Source: Micromonospora sp. NBC_01740
Lineage (GTDB): Bacteria > Actinomycetota > Actinomycetes > Mycobacteriales > Micromonosporaceae
Direction: 5' to 3'
Assembly (NCBI RefSeq): GCF_035920365.1
Contig: NZ_CP109150.1
Span: 4,774,001-4,838,000 of the forward strand
Length of the DNA: 64,000 nucleotides
Shown here: positions 29,101 to 37,759 of the stretch, in pieces
Layout: each line of letters opens with the position of its first letter
Numbering within the stretch: position 1 is the first letter of the stretch
Translations under genes and position numbers: made by a program
Notes under the pieces: model-generated
Told to the model about the DNA's origin: nothing
Databases searched by the model: none
What the model saw: only the letters and a program-made list of their open reading frames with translations

Positions 29101-29812
29101 GGAGCTGACCAGGCAGCTCGCCACCCAGGTGCGTCCGGCGCTGACCGGGCTGACCAACCCGCGTCCGACCAGCCGTCCCGGTGGCCGGATCAACCTGGCC
29201 CGTACGCTGCGGGCGAACCTGGCGCACACCCAGCGGCTCGGCGACGGCCGGACGGTGGTGGTGCCGCAACGCCCGGTCTTCAACAGCCGCACCCGCAAGG
29301 AGGCCGACTGGCGGCTGGTGCTGGTGGTCGACGTGTCCGGCTCGATGGAGGCGTCGGTGGTGTGGTCGGCGTTGACCGCCGCCGTACTGGCCGGGGTGCC
29401 CACCCTGTCCACCCACTTCCTCGCCTTCTCCACCGAGGTGGTCGACCTGACCGACCGGGTCGACGACCCGCTGTCGCTGCTGCTGGAGGTGCGCGTCGGC
29501 GGCGGTACGCACATCGCCGCCGGGCTGGCCGCCGCCCGCTCGCTGGTGACCGTGCCGAGCCGCACCATCGTCGCGGTGGTCAGCGACTTCGAGGAGGGTT
29601 ATGCGCTGGCCGGGCTGCTCGGCGAGGTCCGCACGCTGGTCGGTTCCGGCGTGCACCTGCTCGGCTGCGCCGCGCTGAACGACAGGGGAGTGCCCTGCTA
29701 CTCGGTGCCGGTCGCCGAGCAGCTCGTCGCGGCCGGGATGCCGGTCGCCGCTCTCAGCCCGCTCGAACTCGCCCGCTGGGTGGGCGACCGCATCCGCGGA
29801 GGATCACGTTGA
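26132..29812 (+). CDS. DUF5682-von Willebrand factor A fusion (YehM-YehP-like)
   Basis: 1,226 residues. The N-terminal DUF5682 part begins around residue 38 with RPYLIGVRHHSPALAAVVPALL and VVCIELPADFQRWLPYL, and extends with helical repeats to roughly residue 850. The C-terminal vWA domain (about 1,055-1,220) has an intact MIDAS: VVDVSGSME, then GGGTHIAAGL and VVSDFEEG. Between them is a low-complexity, Asp/Gly-rich linker. In E. coli these are two genes (yehM, yehP). The frame is open throughout with even codon bias, so this is a true fusion. GTG start overlaps the ATPase stop. The vWA part is the expected MoxR client. Confidence 0.9.
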   Translation: MTTLSSTTPGAAPPAADPPRADATSADPRAVVDALAGSVRPYLIGVRHHSPALAAVVPALLDAAGAEVVCIELPADFQRWLPYLSDPAARAPLALVGSHGADGPMGFYPFADFSPELAAIRWARQHGVEVVCCDLPLADPGWSAGAADPDPTAGAEPAAGDEPAPDAGEPVPGLRRSYAAALSASGTGRDGDDLWDRVVEVRAPGCPPEAVRRAALGVGWAMRTDSANRDGVPGRDLARERHMRRVLAEAGVDGRRVAAVVGAFHAPALVPAPSTAAVDVASTRPGTAPADPVRSVTTPPGPAATDGDRTAVTSLVPYAFDLLDSRSGYPAGIRDPRWQQSVFTAAGDPERIRAAAARAVTDLCRELRAAGHTAGTGEATETVRLADDLARLRNLPAPGRGEVLEAVTTVLGQGELLGRGRALARALENVLVGAERGRIAPGTPRSGLGPAVEAELATLRLPDPGSPKAREVRLDPLRTDLDGRREILLQRLQICGVGYGEPVAVSGTGDGAALTTRWQLAWTPSVAARLDLVGVRGVTAALAAAGTLRERFRREAADGGPTAAQLLTGLRDAARCDLPELVTDRLDLAATVLPGTGTLPELLAALDLLEALRREHLPGTTADGRARAAELAVVLLDAAVRGLPGLAGSDTPADAAALVDLAVRAGEDRIGLRLDEALDHLARAGAPLIQGAALAARVLLDLTDLETLGTRVAGWIDAATGPDTRRHLHRLLGGLLTGAHPLLQSAPAALDPLLERIERLPDADFLDRLPALRGGFDVLTPAARDRLLHTVTERLGDRLDLSLSAPPELLARWAAADAAGRAALLARHLPVPGTPTGPTEVDADADVTPGPDTPDARLTASDRWRLLLGRQPDRLPADARRYARALDELYGAGQGEGATDLGQAAGGGQEASFPTAREWADELEALFGTAVREEVIARAAESGRTDVLTELDPAAVRPSMELLTSVLSLAGGLPEGQLAKLRPLVRRLVEELTRQLATQVRPALTGLTNPRPTSRPGGRINLARTLRANLAHTQRLGDGRTVVVPQRPVFNSRTRKEADWRLVLVVDVSGSMEASVVWSALTAAVLAGVPTLSTHFLAFSTEVVDLTDRVDDPLSLLLEVRVGGGTHIAAGLAAARSLVTVPSRTIVAVVSDFEEGYALAGLLGEVRTLVGSGVHLLGCAALNDRGVPCYSVPVAEQLVAAGMPVAALSPLELARWVGDRIRGGSR

Positions 29813-31710
29813 CGGACCGCACAGCCACCGCCGTGGACACCGACCGGTTGCCGCCGGTGCTGCCGGCGGTCGCCGCCGCGGCGGTGGCGGCCCTGCCACC
29901 CCGGCTGCACAGGCGGCTCGACGCCGCCGTCGAACGGCTGGCCGGCGTACCGGTCGGCCCGGTCGACGGCGGCGTGTCGGTCGACTGCGGTCCGGAGTCG
30001 CTGGTCACCCTGACGCCCGGAGCGACGGGCGCGGTCACCGACCCGCACCAGGCGCGGTGCAGCTGCCTGCTGGCGCCCCGCTGTCTGCACCGCACCGCCG
30101 TCCTGCTCGCCTGCCCCGTCGCCGACCCGGCCGCCCACCCCGATCCGGCGTCCACCGCCGCGGCGTCCCCGGCGTCGGACAGCGCCGCCGCGGCGTCCGG
30201 CCGGACCGCGCGTACCAGGAAGTCGGCCGGCGCGGCACTGACGAAGGCGCAGCGGGCCGCGGCCGGCGCGCTGTGGCGGGCGGCCGCCGCGGTGCTCGCG
30301 GCCGGCGTGCCGGCGGCCGGGGCGGTGCCCCAGGCCGAACTGCTGCGGGCCGCCCACGGCGCCCGGCTGGCCGGCCTGCCGCGGGCCGAGAGCGCCGCGC
30401 TGCGCACGGTACGTGGGCTGCGCGCACACCGGGGACGGCAGAACGGCCACCGGTTGGCCGAGCTGGTCGAGGTGCTGCACGACCTGCTGTACGTCACCGG
30501 CCGGCTGGCCGCCGGCGACGCCGACCCGGCGCTGGTCGGCGTCCTGCGGCGGGCCTACCAGCCGGACGGCACCCTGGAGGTGTACGGCGTCTGCCGGGAA
30601 CCGGTGATCAGCGCGACCGGGTACGCCGGGGTGGTCACCCACCTGGTCGCCGCCGACGGGCGCCAGCTCTCCTTCGGCGACGTGAAACCGGGCGGTCCGG
30701 ACCGGGCACGCGACTGCGCCCGGGCGGTCACCGAGATGGGCGCGGTCGCGGTCAACCACGCGGTACTGGCCCGTGGCGGCCTGCGGATCACCGGCACCAC
30801 CGTCTCCCCGGACGGCCGGCTCGGCGCCGGTAAGGGGGTCCGGGCCACCCCGCTCACCGGGGCCGACTGGTCCACCGGGCCGCTGGCGCGACTGTTCGCC
30901 CGCCCGCTCGCCGAGGTGGTGACCGCGCAACTCGCCACCGACGACCCGGAGGACCCGGCCCGGGCGGGGACCGCGCTGTTCGGCGGTGACCTGATGGTGG
31001 TGGGCGCCGTCGGTGACCAGGTGCTGGCCCGCGAGCTGGCCCCCGCCACCGACGCAGGAGGCGAGCGGGCGCCGGTGCCGGACGGGCCGCTGATCCGGCT
31101 GGTGCCGGTCGACTCCCACCCGATGCTGGCCCACGTGGCCAACCTGCGGCGGCTCGCCTCCCGGCCCGGCCTGCGGGTCCGGGTGGTCGGCCGGCTGGAC
31201 CCGGACCGGGCCAGCACGCTGCGACCGCTCGCGGTCGGCCCGGTGCCCGGTGCCGCCGCCACGTTGCGGCTGCCGGTGGACTGGCACGGCCGGGCGGACC
31301 TCGGCTACGACGAGCTCCAGGGCGGCCACCTGCCGCCGCGCGACCCGGCGGAGACGACCGGACCCGTCCTGGCCGTCGGCGCCGACGCGGTTGCGGAGTC
31401 CCCGCTGTGGCGGGTCCGCCGGCTGGTGGAGTTGGCCGTCTCGGGCGGTCGCCGCGCCGTCGCCGAGGCGGCCCGCGGCGACGGCACCGGCCTGGCCGGC
31501 CCGCTGCGCCGCGCCGGCTTCACCACCGCCGCCGCGCTCACCACCGCGTTGGCCGACGAGTCCGACCGGCGCGGCCGGGACGCGTTCGGCCGGCGTACCG
31601 ATCCCGACCCGGACCGGTACGCGTGGGCCTGGCTCGCCGCGACCGCGCATCTCGCCGCCGCCGAGCGGGAGCTGATCCGATCCTCCTGGACCGCCCCGCC
31701 GCTCGGCTGA
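29809..31710 (+). CDS. SWIM zinc-finger protein (YehQ-like)
   Basis: 633 residues from a TTG whose last two bases are in the preceding TGA; GGAGGAT lies four bases before it. The SWIM finger Cys84-Ser-Cys86...Cys92-Leu-His94 (ARCSCLLAPRCLHR) is near the N-terminus, followed by an Ala/Ser/Arg linker and a long C-terminal region containing YGVCREPVISATGYAGVV and LLRLVPVDSHPMLAHV-like strands. SWIM fingers bind nucleic acid or protein. Last gene of the yeh-like operon; E. coli YehQ has the same placement. Confidence 0.9.
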   Translation: MTDRTATAVDTDRLPPVLPAVAAAAVAALPPRLHRRLDAAVERLAGVPVGPVDGGVSVDCGPESLVTLTPGATGAVTDPHQARCSCLLAPRCLHRTAVLLACPVADPAAHPDPASTAAASPASDSAAAASGRTARTRKSAGAALTKAQRAAAGALWRAAAAVLAAGVPAAGAVPQAELLRAAHGARLAGLPRAESAALRTVRGLRAHRGRQNGHRLAELVEVLHDLLYVTGRLAAGDADPALVGVLRRAYQPDGTLEVYGVCREPVISATGYAGVVTHLVAADGRQLSFGDVKPGGPDRARDCARAVTEMGAVAVNHAVLARGGLRITGTTVSPDGRLGAGKGVRATPLTGADWSTGPLARLFARPLAEVVTAQLATDDPEDPARAGTALFGGDLMVVGAVGDQVLARELAPATDAGGERAPVPDGPLIRLVPVDSHPMLAHVANLRRLASRPGLRVRVVGRLDPDRASTLRPLAVGPVPGAAATLRLPVDWHGRADLGYDELQGGHLPPRDPAETTGPVLAVGADAVAESPLWRVRRLVELAVSGGRRAVAEAARGDGTGLAGPLRRAGFTTAAALTTALADESDRRGRDAFGRRTDPDPDRYAWAWLAATAHLAAAERELIRSSWTAPPLG

Positions 31711-31964
31711 CCTGCGGGAACCCGGGGCGATCGCGCTCCGGGCCGGTGACCGCGGGCCAGGCGATCGCCACCGAGGCTCCGGCACCCCGTCCGAACCCGG
31801 GCGGGTGCCGGGGCCGTCGGGCGAGGGAACGCACACCTGGCGACCGTGTGCGTCACGACCCGCCCGCCGGGCGATCCTCGGGGACATCGGGGGAAACCCG
31901 GTGGCCGTCTGTGACGCGGGACTAGATTGAATCCGCGTGGTCGAAAACGGACGGGAGATGGATC

Positions 31965-32744
31965 GTGCGTGGACTCACCGACAAGGTCGTGCTCGTGACG
32001 GGGGGCGGATACAGCCCCGAGCAGGTCGGTTCCGGTCTCGGCCAGTCCATGTGCGTGGAGCTCGCCCAGGAGGGGGCGAAGATCATCGTGTCCGACCTCT
32101 CCCTGGAGCGCGCCAACGCGACGGTGGAGCGGATTCGCGACGCCGGGGGAGACGCGACCGGGGTGGCGGCGGACGTCACCGACGAGGCTTCGGTCGACGC
32201 CATGGTGAGCGCCGCTCTCGACGCGTACGGCCACGTCGACGTGCTGGTGAACAACGCCGGTGTGTTCGGCGCCTACCTCCCGCTGCTCGAGATCGAGACC
32301 AGTCAGTGGGAGCGCGTCATGGCCGTCGACCTGAAGGGCGTCTTCCTCGCGACGAAGGCCGTGCTTCCCCACATGCTGGAGCGCGGCAGCGGCGTCGTGA
32401 TCAACGTTTCGTCGGCCTCCGGTCTGGTCGCCAGCGAGGTCGGGGCCGAATACACCACGGCCAAGCACGGCGTCATCGGGCTGACCAAGCAGATCGCCTA
32501 CGACTACGGCCACCGCGGCATCCGCGCCGTGGGCATCGGGCCCGGCGTCATCAAGACCGCAGCGTTCGAGGGCGCGGAGATCACCAGCGACTTCCCGTTC
32601 TACGACCTGACCATGCAGGCCCCCGCGGGCCGGTACGGCGAACCCCACGAGGTGGCCCGGGCGGTCTGTTTCCTCGCGAGCGACGACGCCTCCTTCATCC
32701 ACGGCCACACCATCCCGGTCGACGGTGGGTCTCCCGTCAGGTGA
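31965..32744 (+). CDS. Short-chain dehydrogenase/reductase
   Basis: 259 residues. Rossmann start KVVLVTGGGYSPEQVGSGLGQSM (an extended glycine loop compared with the usual TGxxxGIG), NNAG motif in VDVLVNNAGVFG, catalytic Ser in INVSSASG and the Tyr-x3-Lys pair in EYTTAKHG, ending in the classic FIHGHTIPVDGG. NAD(P)-dependent oxidoreductase of unknown substrate. The GTG follows GGGAG by seven bases; TAGATT at 31923-31928 may be its -10. Confidence 0.92.
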   Translation: MRGLTDKVVLVTGGGYSPEQVGSGLGQSMCVELAQEGAKIIVSDLSLERANATVERIRDAGGDATGVAADVTDEASVDAMVSAALDAYGHVDVLVNNAGVFGAYLPLLEIETSQWERVMAVDLKGVFLATKAVLPHMLERGSGVVINVSSASGLVASEVGAEYTTAKHGVIGLTKQIAYDYGHRGIRAVGIGPGVIKTAAFEGAEITSDFPFYDLTMQAPAGRYGEPHEVARAVCFLASDDASFIHGHTIPVDGGSPVR

Positions 32745-32783
32745 CCGAGCCTGCCGGCGCGGCCAAGGCCCGCCGGAGCGTTT

Positions 32784-32799
32784 GCTAATTCGTATTAGC
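32784..32799. promoter_or_regulatory. AT-rich palindrome upstream of the Tat-exported propeller gene
   Basis: GCTAAT-N4-ATTAGC, a perfect six-base inverted repeat in an otherwise GC-rich leader, 159 bases before the next ATG. It looks like a repressor operator overlapping a promoter; the regulator is unknown. Confidence 0.5.
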
Positions 32800-32957
32800 G
32801 TCTTGACGCCGCCGAGACGGCGCGCGCAGACTCATCGACCAACGAACCCGTTCCGCGCCGAGCGTCCACACCGTCCGGTCGCTCAGCGCGGGGTCGAGTG
32901 ACGCCTGCCCGCACCCCCTTGCCCCCGTCGGCGCGCCCCACGAACGGAGGGAACGCG

Positions 32958-33965
32958 ATGACGCGTACCCCGGAAGGCTCCTTCTCCCGACGCACGCTGC
33001 TGCGTGGCGCGGCAGCCGCCGGTGTCGCGACCGCGACCACCGGCGCCGGCCTTGCCGCGACCCCCACGCCGGCGCTCGCCGCACCGGCCGGCTTCCCCAA
33101 CTACCGGTACGTGCGCGACGCGTTCGACAGGCCGTTGCGTTACAACCCGACCGGCGAGTTCATCTTCCCGTGCGTGCGCGGGGTCTACGACAAGATCAGC
33201 GGTGCCCTCGGCCGCTACTACCTCTACTACGCGCCACACGACGCGCCCGGCGGGATCTGCCTCGCCTACGCCAACCGGCTCGAGGGCCCCTACACCGAGT
33301 ACGCCAACAATCCCGTCGTCGACCGGGTGCTGCCGTCCACGACGGTGAGCCACGTGTCGTCGCCGCACGTCGTGTGGGATGCGCCGACCCGGCAGTTCTA
33401 CCTGTACTTCCACGGCGAGAACCACACGACCCGGGTCGCCCGCTCGAGCGACGGCGTCCGCTTCACCAACGAGACGCCGATCCTGTCGACGAACCTGGTG
33501 CCCAACACGACCGAGACCTCGTACGCGCGGGTCTTCGAGCACTCGGTGGCCGGCAAGGGAAACCGCTACGTGATGGTGTTCATGGGCGCACACACGATCC
33601 GGCCGGGCACCCGGAAGATCTTCTGGGGCTGGTCGCCGAACGGCTGGAGCGGCTGGCAGTTCTCCCCGAACCCGCTGGTGTCGCCGTCGGGCGACGGGCT
33701 CACCGACATCTCCGCGCCGCACCTGTTGAAGCGAAACGGCACCGCGTACATCGCGTACCACGGCAGCAGCGGCAACATGTACCTGACCGAGGTCGGCAAC
33801 AACTTCGACCGGGAGGTCCACCTCGGCGTGTTCCACCGGCCGATCGCGTCGGACAACGGCCGGGTGGCCTCGCCGACGTTCGGCACCGACGGCGGCGTGG
33901 AGTACATGCTCTACGAGGCGGGGCCCCGCCTCGACGCCAGGATCTGCGTGGCCCGCGCGGTCTAG
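32958..33965 (+). CDS. Tat-exported five-bladed beta-propeller (GH43/GH117-like)
   Basis: 335 residues. Twin-arginine signal SFSRRTLLRGAAAAGVATATTGAGLAA. The mature protein has propeller blades with FPCVRGVYDKISGALGRYYLYYAPHDAPGGICLAYA, VSSPHVVWDAPTRQFYLYFHGEN, RKIFWGWSPNG and TDISAPHLLKRNGTAYIAYHG, the layout of glycosidase propellers. Substrate not predictable. GGAGGGAAC supports the ATG, which gives the correct leader; the longer frame upstream is non-coding. Ends seven bases before the convergent ECF S-component gene. Confidence 0.8.
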   Translation: MTRTPEGSFSRRTLLRGAAAAGVATATTGAGLAATPTPALAAPAGFPNYRYVRDAFDRPLRYNPTGEFIFPCVRGVYDKISGALGRYYLYYAPHDAPGGICLAYANRLEGPYTEYANNPVVDRVLPSTTVSHVSSPHVVWDAPTRQFYLYFHGENHTTRVARSSDGVRFTNETPILSTNLVPNTTETSYARVFEHSVAGKGNRYVMVFMGAHTIRPGTRKIFWGWSPNGWSGWQFSPNPLVSPSGDGLTDISAPHLLKRNGTAYIAYHGSSGNMYLTEVGNNFDREVHLGVFHRPIASDNGRVASPTFGTDGGVEYMLYEAGPRLDARICVARAV

Positions 33966-33972
33966 GACCACA

Positions 33973-34872
33973 TCAGGGGACGTCGCCCGGTCGGTCGGTG
34001 GTCGCGGCTCCGGCCACCGGCCGGGACGAACCCGCCCGGTCGTCCCCACCCGTGCGAGGTGGGTCCGGCTGTGGTTCGGGCGCGGCGAAGGTGACCGGAG
34101 CGTCGAACGCGGCCCGCCGTGCGGCGCGGCGCAGCGCGGCGAGCACCGCGGGGCCGGCGAGGACGATCGCCACGGCGGTGGTGATCGCGCGTCCGGTGTC
34201 CCAGCCGAAGGTGGAGGTGACCGCCGTGAAGACGGCGAAGCGGTGCAGGTTCTCCAACAGTGGCGCTCCGGCGACGTAGGAGAGCTGGGTGTCCGCGCCG
34301 ATGCTGAACGGCCAGAACCACAGGTTCATCAGCAGTCCGTAGCCGTAGGCCGCGAGGACGCCGTAGCCGGCCAGGGCAGCGATCTCGGCCCGGCCCCGCA
34401 GCCTCGCCGGTAACAGGCCGGCGCCGAGACCGATCCAGGACGCGGCCAGCATCTGGAACGGCAGCCACGGCCCGACCCCCGCGGTGAGCAGCGCGGAGGC
34501 GAACAGCGACGTCGAGCCGAGCAGGAAGCCGAAGCCGGGCCCGAACACCCGGCCGGCGAGTACGAGAAGGAAGAACACCGTCTCGATGCCTGCGGTGCCG
34601 GCGCCGAGCGGGCGCAGCGCGGCGTTGACGGCCGCGAGCACCCCGAGCATCGCCAACGCCTTGCTGTCGATGCCGCCGGAGCTGAGTTCGGCCAACACCA
34701 GCGCGACGAGCACCGGCAGCACCACGAGGAACACCAGCGGCGCCTCGCCCGTGCGGGCGGTGCTCTCGGGATGGGCGGGGACGAAGAACGGCCAGGTGAA
34801 GGTCGCCAGTGCGGCGGCCGAGGCCAGGACCAGCACGACAGCGGTACGCGGGGCGACCCGCAGCACGCTCAC
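33973..34872 (-). CDS. ECF transporter substrate-binding (S) component, probable cobalamin
   Basis: 299 residues with about six transmembrane helices (for example TAVVLVLASAAALATFTWPFF, LVFLVVLPVLVALVLAELS, IETVFFLLVLAGRVFGPGFGFLLGSTSLFASALL) and a Pro/Asp-rich cytosolic tail. The FGPGFGFLLGSTSLFASALLTAG block is typical of ECF S components. Last gene of the riboswitch-led operon; its GTG overlaps the ATPase stop (GTGA). Specificity for cobalamin is inferred from the cobalamin riboswitch and the transcobalamin-like genes upstream, not from the protein itself. Confidence 0.85.
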   Translation of the reverse strand: MSVLRVAPRTAVVLVLASAAALATFTWPFFVPAHPESTARTGEAPLVFLVVLPVLVALVLAELSSGGIDSKALAMLGVLAAVNAALRPLGAGTAGIETVFFLLVLAGRVFGPGFGFLLGSTSLFASALLTAGVGPWLPFQMLAASWIGLGAGLLPARLRGRAEIAALAGYGVLAAYGYGLLMNLWFWPFSIGADTQLSYVAGAPLLENLHRFAVFTAVTSTFGWDTGRAITTAVAIVLAGPAVLAALRRAARRAAFDAPVTFAAPEPQPDPPRTGGDDRAGSSRPVAGAATTDRPGDVP

Positions 34873-36500
34873 CCCGGCTCCCCGGTCGTGGCCAGTGCGG
34901 CCGCGACCTGCTCCACGGTCAGCCACGGCGCGGGGGCGAGGACCTTGGCCACCTGCGGGGCGAACGCCGGCGAGGCGAGCATGACCTCCGCCGTGGTGCC
35001 GGCGGCGACGATCTCCCCCTCGGCCATCACCACGACCTGGTCGGCGAGGGCCGCGACGAGCTCGACGTCGTGCGTCGCGATCAGCACCGCCCGGCCGTCG
35101 GCGGCCAGCCGTCGGACGACGGCGGTGAACTGCCGCTTGGCGCGGTAGTCCAGGCCGCGGGTCGGCTCGTCGAGCAGGACCACCGGCGGGGCGGCGGTGA
35201 GCTGTACGGCGAGCGCGAGCGCGAGCCGCTGCCCCTCGGAGAGGTCACGGGGGTGCCGGTCGGCGGGTAGCCCCGGGGTGAGCTGGTCGAGCATCGTCCA
35301 ACAGGTGCCGGCCGGTGCTCCGGTCTCCCGGTCGGCCTGATCGCACTCGGCCTCCACCGTCTCCAGGTACAGCAGGTCACCGGGGGTCTGCGGGACCAGA
35401 CCGACATGCCGGCGGGCCCGGCCCGGCGGCAGGGCCTTCGGGTCGACGGTGCCCTGCGCGCCGACGACGGCGACGGTCCCGCCCTGGCGGGGGCCGCTGC
35501 CCTGCACCGCCCAGAGCAGGCTCGACTTGCCGGAGCCGTTGCGCCCCATCAACGCCACGATCCGGCCGGGAGACAGCTCCATGTCGACGCCGGCCACGGC
35601 GACCGTCCCCGGGTAGCGCACGACGACGTCGCGGGCCGTCAGGACGGGGGGCGCGTCCGGGACCGTCGCCGCGGCCGGCACGGCGGCGTCGGCGAGCCGG
35701 TGGCGCAGGGCGGCCGCCCGCCGGCGGGCATCGCGTACGGACAGCGGCAGCGGCGTCCAGCCGGCGAGACGGCCCAGCTCGACCAGCGGTGGTGCGATGT
35801 CGACGTCGGCGAGCACGGCGGCCGGTTCCCCGTCCACCACCCGACCGTCGCCGGGCAGGTAGAGCAGCCGGTCGGCGTACTGGACGACCCGTTCCAGCCG
35901 GTGCTCGGCCAGCACCACCGTCACGCCGAGGTCGTGCACCAGCCGGGTCACCACGGCGAGCACGTCCTCCGCCGCGGTGGGGTCCAGCGCGGAGGTGGGC
36001 TCGTCGAGCACCAGCACCCGCGGGTGGGCGGTGAGGACCGACCCGATGGCGACGCGCTGCTGCTGCCCGCCGGACAGCGTCCGCAGCGGCCGGTCGCGAA
36101 GCTCGGCGATGCCCAGCAGGTCGAGGGTCTCCTCGACCCGTTTGCGCATCACCGTCGCCGGCAGGGCGAGCTGCTCCATCCCGTAGGCGAGCTCCTCCTC
36201 GACGGTGTCGGTGACGAACCCGGACAGCGGATCCTGCCCGACCACGCCGACGACGTCGGCGAGGTCACGCGGCGGATGACGGCGGGTGTCCCGGCCGTCG
36301 ACCGTCACGCTGCCGTGCAGGGTGCCGCCGGTGAAGTGCGGCACCAGCCCGTTGATCGCCCGCAGCAGCGTGGACTTGCCCGTGCCGGTGCGACCGACGA
36401 CCAGGCAGAGCTCACCCTCGTCGATGCGCAGCGTCACGTCCCGCAGGGTCGGGCGGTCGCTCTCGGCGTAACGGACGGTCACCCGGTCGAAGTCGATCAC
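34869..36500 (-). CDS. ECF transporter ATPase, two fused ABC domains (EcfA-EcfA')
   Basis: 543 residues with two complete nucleotide-binding domains. NBD1: GRTGTGKST, LSGGQQQR, VLVLDEPTSALD. NBD2 (from about residue 265): GRNGSGKSS, LSEGQRLA, VVLLDEPTRGLD. Drives the EcfT/S complex. The GTG start follows GGGAGG and overlaps the EcfT stop; its own stop overlaps the S-component start, so the three are translationally coupled. Confidence 0.95.
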   Translation of the reverse strand: MIDFDRVTVRYAESDRPTLRDVTLRIDEGELCLVVGRTGTGKSTLLRAINGLVPHFTGGTLHGSVTVDGRDTRRHPPRDLADVVGVVGQDPLSGFVTDTVEEELAYGMEQLALPATVMRKRVEETLDLLGIAELRDRPLRTLSGGQQQRVAIGSVLTAHPRVLVLDEPTSALDPTAAEDVLAVVTRLVHDLGVTVVLAEHRLERVVQYADRLLYLPGDGRVVDGEPAAVLADVDIAPPLVELGRLAGWTPLPLSVRDARRRAAALRHRLADAAVPAAATVPDAPPVLTARDVVVRYPGTVAVAGVDMELSPGRIVALMGRNGSGKSSLLWAVQGSGPRQGGTVAVVGAQGTVDPKALPPGRARRHVGLVPQTPGDLLYLETVEAECDQADRETGAPAGTCWTMLDQLTPGLPADRHPRDLSEGQRLALALAVQLTAAPPVVLLDEPTRGLDYRAKRQFTAVVRRLAADGRAVLIATHDVELVAALADQVVVMAEGEIVAAGTTAEVMLASPAFAPQVAKVLAPAPWLTVEQVAAALATTGEPG

Positions 36501-37759
36501 GAAGGGCCTCCCTGCGTGGGGGACGACGACGCCAGCCGACCCGCTCCGCCCGCCGGCGCGGCGTCGACCGGACCGCGGGGTGCGGTCGCCGGGCCGGCGG
36601 TGCGCGCGGCGGACGTCCGCGCGAGCGCGGGAGGTGGCGCCAACCAGGCCGGTGCCGCCGCGACCACGACGGCGAGCAGCGTCAGCGGCGTCAGCTCGGG
36701 CCAGGTGAGTGGGCTCACCGGCGGATAGAGAAGCTCCGGATCGACCGAACCGGCCAGTACCGTCAGCGCGGCGGCACCCACCCCGCAGCCGGCCACGAGC
36801 AGTTCCGCGCCCCGCCAGTGGTCCGGCCGGTAGCGGCTGCGCCGCACCCGACGGCCGGCCAGCAGCATGCCGGCCACGGCGGTCGACAGGCCGACGAGGA
36901 GCATCGGCAGACCCAGGTACGCGGGGCCGGTGGCGTCGAGCAGCCCGTACGTGCCGGCGCAGACGCCGACCAGCCCGCCGAGCACCAGCGCACCGGTGAC
37001 GGCGCGCTGCCCGGCCGGCACCGCCGGGGTGCGGCCGTAACCCCGGGAGTCCATCGCCGCGGCCAGTGCCAGCGACCGGTCCAGCGCGTCGGCCAGCACC
37101 GGCAGCGCGATGCCCCGCAACGCCCGTACTCCCCGGCCGGAGGCACCCCGCAGCCGCCGCGCCCGGCGGACCCGCAGCACGCTCTCGACCAGTTGCGGGG
37201 CGACCGACAGGGCCACCACCACGGCGGTGACCACCGCGTACAGGGCCCCGGGCACGGCTTTGAGCAGCCGCTTCGGGTTGGCCAGGGCGTTCGCCGCGCC
37301 GAGGCAGACCAGCATCGTGGCCAGCCGTAGCCCGTCGTAGAACCCGCCGAGGAGCTGCTCGGCGGCGACCGGCCCGAACAGGCGGATTCCCGCCGCCCAC
37401 GCGGGCAGGGGGATCTCGGGAAGCCGGACGAGCACGTGGTCGCCCTGCCCGCCGCCGAACACGATCCGGAACAGCACCCGCATCGCCACGATCACCGCGC
37501 CGAGCACCAGGTACATCCGGAATGCCAGCGCCCACGGCGCGTCTCCCCGCCGCCGGACGACCACCAGCGCGGCGACGGCGACGAGCAGGCCCAGCGGCAA
37601 CGGGTTGGTGGTGTGGCTGGCCGCGGTGGCCAGGCCGAGCGCCCACAGCCACCACGCGCCGGGGTGCAGCGCCCGGGGCAGGCGCGTCGCCCGTCCCACC
37701 GAACCTGCCCGGTCCGCTCCGGCGGGCCTCTCCACCCGGCGGGTGCTCCGGTCAGTCAT
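36497..37759 (-). CDS. ECF transporter transmembrane coupling protein EcfT
   Basis: 420 residues. About seven hydrophobic helices; the cytoplasmic coupling region contains LRVRRARRLRGASGRG and AMDSRGYGR, the two Arg-Gly coupling-helix motifs of EcfT. The C-terminus is a long Ala/Pro/Arg-rich tail absent from typical EcfT proteins (about 260 residues). ATG overlaps the stop of the beta-domain gene upstream. Confidence 0.88.
   Translation of the reverse strand: MTDRSTRRVERPAGADRAGSVGRATRLPRALHPGAWWLWALGLATAASHTTNPLPLGLLVAVAALVVVRRRGDAPWALAFRMYLVLGAVIVAMRVLFRIVFGGGQGDHVLVRLPEIPLPAWAAGIRLFGPVAAEQLLGGFYDGLRLATMLVCLGAANALANPKRLLKAVPGALYAVVTAVVVALSVAPQLVESVLRVRRARRLRGASGRGVRALRGIALPVLADALDRSLALAAAMDSRGYGRTPAVPAGQRAVTGALVLGGLVGVCAGTYGLLDATGPAYLGLPMLLVGLSTAVAGMLLAGRRVRRSRYRPDHWRGAELLVAGCGVGAAALTVLAGSVDPELLYPPVSPLTWPELTPLTLLAVVVAAAPAWLAPPPALARTSAARTAGPATAPRGPVDAAPAGGAGRLASSSPTQGGPS

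Noticed and set aside
26048..29656. Antisense 1,202-residue frame opposite the DUF5682-vWA gene
   Set aside because: Same reason; low-complexity translation and no ribosome site, mirrored from third-position GC bias.
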